Part shown: positions 58,265 through 64,000 of the stretch, piece by piece | Layout of the letters: each line of letters opens with the position of its first letter | How positions within the stretch are numbered: position 1 is the first letter of the stretch | Assembly (NCBI GenBank): GCA_010093685.1 | Contig: MU006218.1 | Location: 593,766-657,765 of the forward strand | DNA from: Ophiobolus disseminans | Taxonomy: Eukaryota > Ascomycota > Dothideomycetes > Pleosporales > Phaeosphaeriaceae | Direction of reading: 5' to 3' | DNA: 64,000 bases | The notes under the pieces: generated by a model | Databases searched by the model: none | Seen by the model: only the letters and a program-made list of their open reading frames with translations | What the model was told of the DNA's origin: nothing | Program-made: the position numbers and the translations under genes

Positions 58265-61200
58265 ATGACCGAAAACTCATCCAACTCCTACACCTATTAC
58301 TCGTTCCCCCCGACACCTAATAGGAACTCACCACGATCTACACGCTCACGTTCAATCTCAAGTAACGTGTCAGCTACGAGCCAACGAATTAGACCACCTT
58401 ACGACTTACCAGAAAACGACGAGTACGATATGCCTTCCCCAGCAGCAGGAAAGGGTGACACCCCCCGCACCCCAACCAAGCTCGGACGGAAGCCACAGTC
58501 ATCAGCACCTAAGCTTAACAAGCCTCAGGCGAAATCAGAGGAATCCCCCGCCTCTGATGTCACCGAGCAAGCAAAGGACACCAAGAAGGAAGGAGAAGGC
58601 CTTCTAGGTGGAGACGACAAGGGTGACGACACAAAGACTCTGGTCGAAGACACGGCAGATGACGCGAAGAGCAAGGCGGATGATACCACAGAAGACACCA
58701 AGAAGCAAGTAGAGGACACATCAAAAGACTCCACTGGCAAGGTCTCGCAAGCGGGCGACGAGCTTGAGGAGGCAGACCCGACGCCCATCGATGATGAAGC
58801 CGATGAGGCTGAGGACGAGGCGGAAGAAACAGGTGATGACGCGACCCAGAAGGCTGGAGACGAGGGCGAGGAGGACGTCGACAACACTGAAGACGATGCG
58901 ACTGACACCGCCAGCAAGGCCGCTGACAACGGCAAGGAGGCTGGTGAGGGTGCCCTGAGCGGTGCTCGCGGTCTCGCTGGCCGCGCATCCAACCTCGCTG
59001 GTAAAGCTTCCAAGGATCCCAAGGGAGCTGCAAAGGACGCTGGCGACGACGTTCAGAGTACCGCCGAAGATACCGCCGAGGATGTTGAAGAAACTGCTCA
59101 AGACACAGCGGGGGGCGCGAAGGACACCGCCGAGAGCGCGACCGGCGATGTTCAAGAGAAGGCCGAGAGCGCGGTTGACGATGCGGAAGACACTGCAGAA
59201 GACACAGCGGAGGGTGCCAAGGACAAGGTCGATGGTGCCAAAGATACTGCTGAAGACACCGCCGAAGACGCCGCCGAGGATGCTACCGAGGATGCCGACA
59301 CCAAGACTGATGATGTCAAAGACTCTGTCGAAGACACTACTGGCCAGGATGTCCCAGAGACCCCTGATCTGAGCATTCTCAAGGGCCTTGAGGTCGATGA
59401 GGAAGGCCTCGTCAAAAACAAGGACGGCAAGGACGTTGGCCATCTTGTTGAGGGTGATGCCGAGGACCTTGCCGGCTATCCCATCGGCGACAACGGCGAA
59501 ATTCTCGATGACGATGGTGATCTTGTCGGCCGTTGCGAGCTTCTTCCTGAGGTCGCAGAGGACCAGAAGAAGCAAGCTGAGGGTGGCGACAGCCCCAAGC
59601 TGCCCAACATTAGCATCTTGAAGGGTCTTACTGCTGACCGCACTGGTCAAATCCTGAACGAAGATGGTGACTTCATTGGCCGTCTCGTTGAGGGTGATCC
59701 ATCTGAGATTCAAGGCCGCGAGTTCAACGAGAAGGGCGAGATCGTTGATGATGATGGTAATGTCCTTGCTCGTGCTGAGCTTACTGAGGAAGCCGCCGAC
59801 CTAGTCGACCAAGACGATGCTGAGGGCGACGACGAAGAAGCCCAGGATGGTGACCTTGCAGAGGGCGTCGCTGAGAAAGCGGAAGGCGCTGAAGAGGGTG
59901 CTGAAGATGCGGCGGAAGATGCTCAGGAAACTGCTGCTGACGTTGAGGAAGAACTTCCTGGCGTTGAGGCTCTCGAGGGCATGCAAATCAACTCCGAGGG
60001 CGACATTCTCAACGACGATGGTGACGTTGTTGGCCACGTTGAGGATGGTGCGCTTGAGAACGTCGAAGACATCAAGGGCCTCACCGTCAACGACAAGGGC
60101 GAAGTTGTTGACTCTGAGGGTAACGTCCTTGGCAAGGTAGAACTTGCTGAGGGCGCTGCCGACAAGCTCAAGGAGTCTGCTTCAGGTGCTCTCGACACCC
60201 GGATCTTGGATGGTCTCAAGGTCAACAAGAAGGGTAAGGTCCTCGACGCTGAGGGCGAAGAAATCGGCGAGCTCAAGGACGGCGAGCTTGAGAAGTGCGC
60301 TGGCAAGCAAATCAACGAGAAGGGCGAGGTTCTCGACAAGGAAGGCAACGTCATCGGAAAGGTTGACGTTGTTCCTGGCGAGGCTGCCTTTGATGCCATC
60401 AAGGAACTCAAGGAGCGTCTTGGCGAGAACGAGGATGAGGAGGAGACGCCCGAGGAGGAGGGTGAAGGCGAGGCCGAGGAGGAACCAGAGCAAGTCGAGG
60501 TTACGCCTGAAGTCGATACTCTCGAAGGCTTCAAGGTCAACAAGAAGGGCCAAGTCCTTGACGAGGAGGGCGAGCCCATTGGCGAGCTCATCGAAGGCGA
60601 TGCCAAAGAGTGCGCTGGCAAGAAGATCAACGAGAAGGGCGAAGTCGTCGACAAGGATGGAAAGGTCCTTGGTAAGGTAAAGGCCCTCCCACAGATGGTG
60701 GACAAAGAGCCCGAGCCAGAAATCAAGGAAGTCGAGGTCACTCCTGAAATCGACACCCTTGAGGGCCTGAAGGTCAACAAGAAGGGTCAAGTTCTCGATG
60801 AAGAGGGTGAGCCCATTGGTGAGCTCACTGAGGGTGACGCTGCTGAGTGTGCCGGAAAGAAGATCAATGAAAAGGGTGAGGTCCTTGATAAGGACGGCAA
60901 CGTCATCGGAAAAGTCAAGGCCCTCCCCAAGATCATTGAACAGAAGGTTGGCGAGGCAGAGGACGCCGCAGACGAGGCTGGCGAAGCCGCTGAGGATGCC
61001 CAGGATGCCGCCGAAGACGCTCAGGACGCAGCTGAAGAGGGTGAAGGCGAGGGTGAAGGTGAGGACGGCGAGGAGGCAACTGCCCGCCCACCTCTCTCCA
61101 TCCTTGAGGGCCTCTCTGTCAACAAGTCTGGCAAGCTCATCGATAACAATGGCAACATTGTTGGCGAGCTCGTCGAAGGTGATCCCAAGAAGCTCTCTAA

Positions 61201-63743
61201 GTCAGGTCTGACTGCCGACAACGAGGGTCAATTCTGGGACAACAAGGGTCACGTCATCGGTCGCGCCACCACCATTCCCCAAGAAGAAGCCGAGGAGGAA
61301 GCTCCATTCGCCGGCCTTAATGGTCTCGTTGTCGTCAAGGATGGTTTCGTTGAGGATGAGAACAGCAACCGCGTCGGACAGGTCGTCGAAGGCGATGCTA
61401 AGAAGCTGGTTGGCCGTGCTGTTGATGAGGATGGCGATATCCTCGACAAGAAGGGCTCAGTCGTTGGCCACGCCGAACGCTACGAAGAGCCCGAGGAAGA
61501 GGCACCAGAGGAGGAAGATCCAATTGATCTCTCGAGCCTCCAAGGCAAGACTGTTAACAAGCAAGGCAACGTTATCGGCGACGAAGGCGTCCCAGTCGCA
61601 CGTCTCGTCGAAGGCAACGCCAAAGAGCTCGCTGGCAAGAAACTCGACGACCAAGGTCAACTCTGGAACGACTCCGGAAAGGTTATCGGACGTGTCGAGC
61701 TCATCCCTGAGAATGAGCGTGAGGCTAAGCCTGAGGGACCTTTCGCTGGTCTTGAGGGACTTCGCGTCATTGCTGATGGCAAGGTTGCTGATGAAGACGA
61801 GAACGTTGTCGGACAAGTGGTCGAAGGCAACCCCAAGCGCCTCATCGGTAACGCAGTGGACGAGGATGGTGACATCCTTGACAAGTATGGCAACGTCAAG
61901 GGCCATGCTGAGCCACTCGAGGACGAGCCTGAGGCAGAGCCTGAGGATCTTTCTGTCCTTGATGGTCTCACCTTGAACAAGCAGGGCTTCCTCGTGGACA
62001 GCAACGGCATTCCTGTCGGTCGTCTGGTCGAGGGTAACCTGAAGGACCTTGCTGGCCGCAAATCTGACGGCGAAGGTCAGATCCACAACGACACCGGCAA
62101 GGTTGTTGGCCGCTGTGAGCTCATCCCCGAGAATGAGCGCGTCACCAAGCAGGAGGGCCCATTCGCTGGCTACGAAGGTCTGCGTGTGGTCAAGGACGGT
62201 TTCGTCGAAGACAACGATGGCAACCGTGTTGGCCAGATCACTGAGGGTGACAAGAAGAAGCTAGTCGGACACACAGTCGACGAAGACGGAGACATTATCG
62301 ATAAGTACGGCAATGTCAAGGGTCACGCCGAGCCATACGAAGAGGAAGAGGTAGAGGAGGAGCAGGTCGACCTCAGCGCGCTTGCTGGCTGCACCGTCAA
62401 CAAAGCCGGTAACATCGTCGACTCCAGTGGCCAGATCCTCGGACGAGTTGCAGAGGGTGACCCATCCACCATGATTGGCAAGAAGGTCGATGGCAAGGGC
62501 CAGATCTGGGACAATGAAGGCAACGTCATTGGCCGTGCTGAGCTTGCCAAGGGAGCAGATGGCGGACCTGAAGGACCCTTTGCTGGCTACGACAACAACA
62601 AGGTTGCCAAAGATGGTACTGTTTTGACTGCCGAAGGCGACATCATCGGTCGTGTCATTGAAGGCGACGTTAAGAAACTTGCCGGCCACAAGGTTGATGA
62701 GGATGGCGATATCAACGACAAGAACGGAAACGTCATTGGTAAGGCCGAGCGCTGGGAGCCTGAGGAGAAGGAGCGCCGCATCAACCCAATGTCTGGCATG
62801 CGTGTCAACAAGGAGGGTGAGGTACGCGATGAGAATGGTGACATTCTCGGCCGCCTCACAGCCGGTGATCTCGGTCATTGCGCTGGTCTTGAGATTGATG
62901 ACAATGGCTACGTTGTTGACAATGATGGCAACAAGGTCGGAGAAGTCACTCTTCTCGAGAACATCCAGGAAGAAGAGATCCCAGAAGACGAGACCGACGA
63001 AGAGAAGCAGCGCCGCGAGGATGCTGAGCTCGCCGACAAGATGTCCAAGATCTGCTCCGACACCCTTGAGCGTGTCCAGCCTGTCATGAAGCAGATCACA
63101 GACGTAAGTTTACAACCATATTCCCTTTCCATAATAACCACTAACATCCATCCAGTACATCGAGCAAGCCGACCGCACACCTCGCGACGAGCTCGACGAA
63201 GAGGAACTTGTCAACAATGTCAAGCCTCTCATCGAAGAGGGTTCGCGCATTCTCAACGACTGCAACGGCGCTCTCCGCGGTCTCGATCCAGATGGCCGTA
63301 TCGCTGCACAAGCAAAGGGTCGCCAACAGACCGGCGAAGCCTCGCCCGAAGAATACAAGCTCGCCGACAACCTCAAGGAGCTCACCACATCTGTTGTAAC
63401 CACCATCGACAACGCAAAGAAGAAGATTTCCGACATGCCCCACGCCAAGAAGAAGCTGAACCCGCTCTGGAGCTTGCTCACCGAGCCTCTATTCCAGATC
63501 ATCGCCGCCGTTGGTCTGCTACTGACCGGTGTACTCAACCTCGTCGGCAAGCTTCTCAACGGTCTTGGTCTCGGAGGCCTCGTCAATGGCCTACTAGGCG
63601 GTCTTGGAATCAACAAGCTGCTCGGCGGCCTTGGTCTCGGCTCCTTGACCGACGTCCTCGGCGGAGGCAAGGGCAAGGACAAGAAGAAGGGAGGCGGCGT
63701 CAGCAGCATCCCTGGTGTTGGTGGCCTGCTCGGAAAGAAATAG
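58265..63743 (+). CDS. Giant DUF3659-repeat, LEA-like protein
   Basis: Exons 58265-63103 (1,613 codons, which I read through without a stop) and 63156-63743, with a 52-nt intron, give about 1,808 residues. Residues 1-100 are Ser/Pro-rich. Residues about 100-360 are an acidic LEA-like helix zone made of DTAED/DDAxD-type units. Residues about 369-1565 are some 15 DUF3659 repeats of 60-80 residues (GLKVNKKGKVLD, EGDAKECAGKKINEKGEVLD, KDGNVIGKV). After the intron comes a helical segment and a hydrophobic Gly/Leu-rich tail (TEPLFQIIAAVGLLLTGVL, GLGGLVNGLLGGLG) ending in a basic patch. Such proteins are known in Pezizomycotina. A structural or septal-pore/Woronin-body tether-like role is possible but inferred only from size and layout. 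Confidence 0.9.
59369..62959 (+). repeat. About 15 tandem DUF3659 coding repeats
   Basis: Each unit has two half-repeats of the form G-x-hydrophobic-x-D-x-x-G-N/D-x-hydrophobic-G. Units 4-6 (from about 60208) are the most alike at protein level. Later units alternate between two types: one ending in GRCELI/GRVELI and one opening with AGLxGLRV. DNA identity is lower, mainly at third codon positions. Confidence 0.85.
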
Positions 63744-64000
63744 ATATCGCAAGGTGTCTATTTGGGGATGTAATGATGATGACGTATTCCCACTTTTGGT
63801 TTAAAATTGTTCGATATGATACCACTACGCCACCTACACTCACACATCACCGGGTGTCATGGCCAGCGGGGAAAAAGAGCTGGACGATCGGGGGGTCAGA
63901 AGGACTTCTTTCATTCCTACATGGCTATTGTTGCCTGGGATTTGTTCTCGTGCTGGTGGCGAGTTTTCTCAACAAAATTCCCGTCCGCGTTGTCTTGAGC
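63744..64000. other. Right-edge flank
   Basis: This is the 3' flank of the DUF3659 gene. Nothing else can be supported before the window ends. Confidence 0.5.

Noticed and set aside
58525..62878. Several antisense open frames (up to about 330 codons) opposite the DUF3659 gene
   Set aside because: They arise from the biased GAx/GCC/AAG codon use of the sense gene, show only low-complexity Ser/Leu/Val composition and change frame repeatedly, while the sense frame is open for 1,613 codons.

Overview
The window is nuclear DNA of a filamentous ascomycete. Genes are split by short GT-AG introns (42-75 nt in the models drawn here, with one of 138 nt), usually with a CTRAY-type branch point near the acceptor. 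Intergenic spaces are modest. A single 5S rRNA gene stands alone, as is usual in Pezizomycotina. The accessory families (HET, NACHT-ankyrin, DUF7730, DUF6594, DUF3659) are typical of Pezizomycotina. A dothideomycete, perhaps Pleosporales, fits best, but that is inference from gene families and not a database result.

Layout. 1-12 kb is an accessory block: a secreted alpha/beta hydrolase, a cysteine-rich single-pass membrane protein, a NACHT-ankyrin NLR-type protein, a decayed HET gene, and a small three-exon Lsb-like gene. 12-23 kb is mostly core: a DUF7730 gene, a large ankyrin protein, VPS53 (GARP complex), a GH18 chitinase and YTH1 (mRNA 3'-end processing). 23.3-30.3 kb has no convincing intact gene. 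30-35.5 kb is accessory again: a DUF6594 membrane protein, a HET protein carrying WW-like motifs, and a 5S rRNA gene. 36-46 kb is a compact core block: an Ydj1/Mas5-type Hsp40, cytosine deaminase, uroporphyrinogen decarboxylase (HEM12), mitochondrial MSH1, and a dienelactone-hydrolase/SnoaL fusion. 46-64 kb holds a frame-shifted basic protein, a cytochrome P450, three DUF7730 genes in a row, an IQ-motif protein and a roughly 1,808-residue DUF3659-repeat protein.

How they relate. The core genes do not form one pathway. HEM12 and MSH1 share a divergent promoter of 184 bp, and FCY1 and HEM12 end 24 bp apart, tail to tail. The NACHT, HET and perhaps the Lsb-like gene suggest a non-self-recognition neighbourhood. 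The NLR gene and the HET pseudogene carry a nearly identical 31-33 bp element at a similar distance upstream. The points most worth a second look are the WW-like insert in the HET protein, this shared element, the DUF3659 giant, and the one-base frame break at a homopolymer near 46.8 kb.
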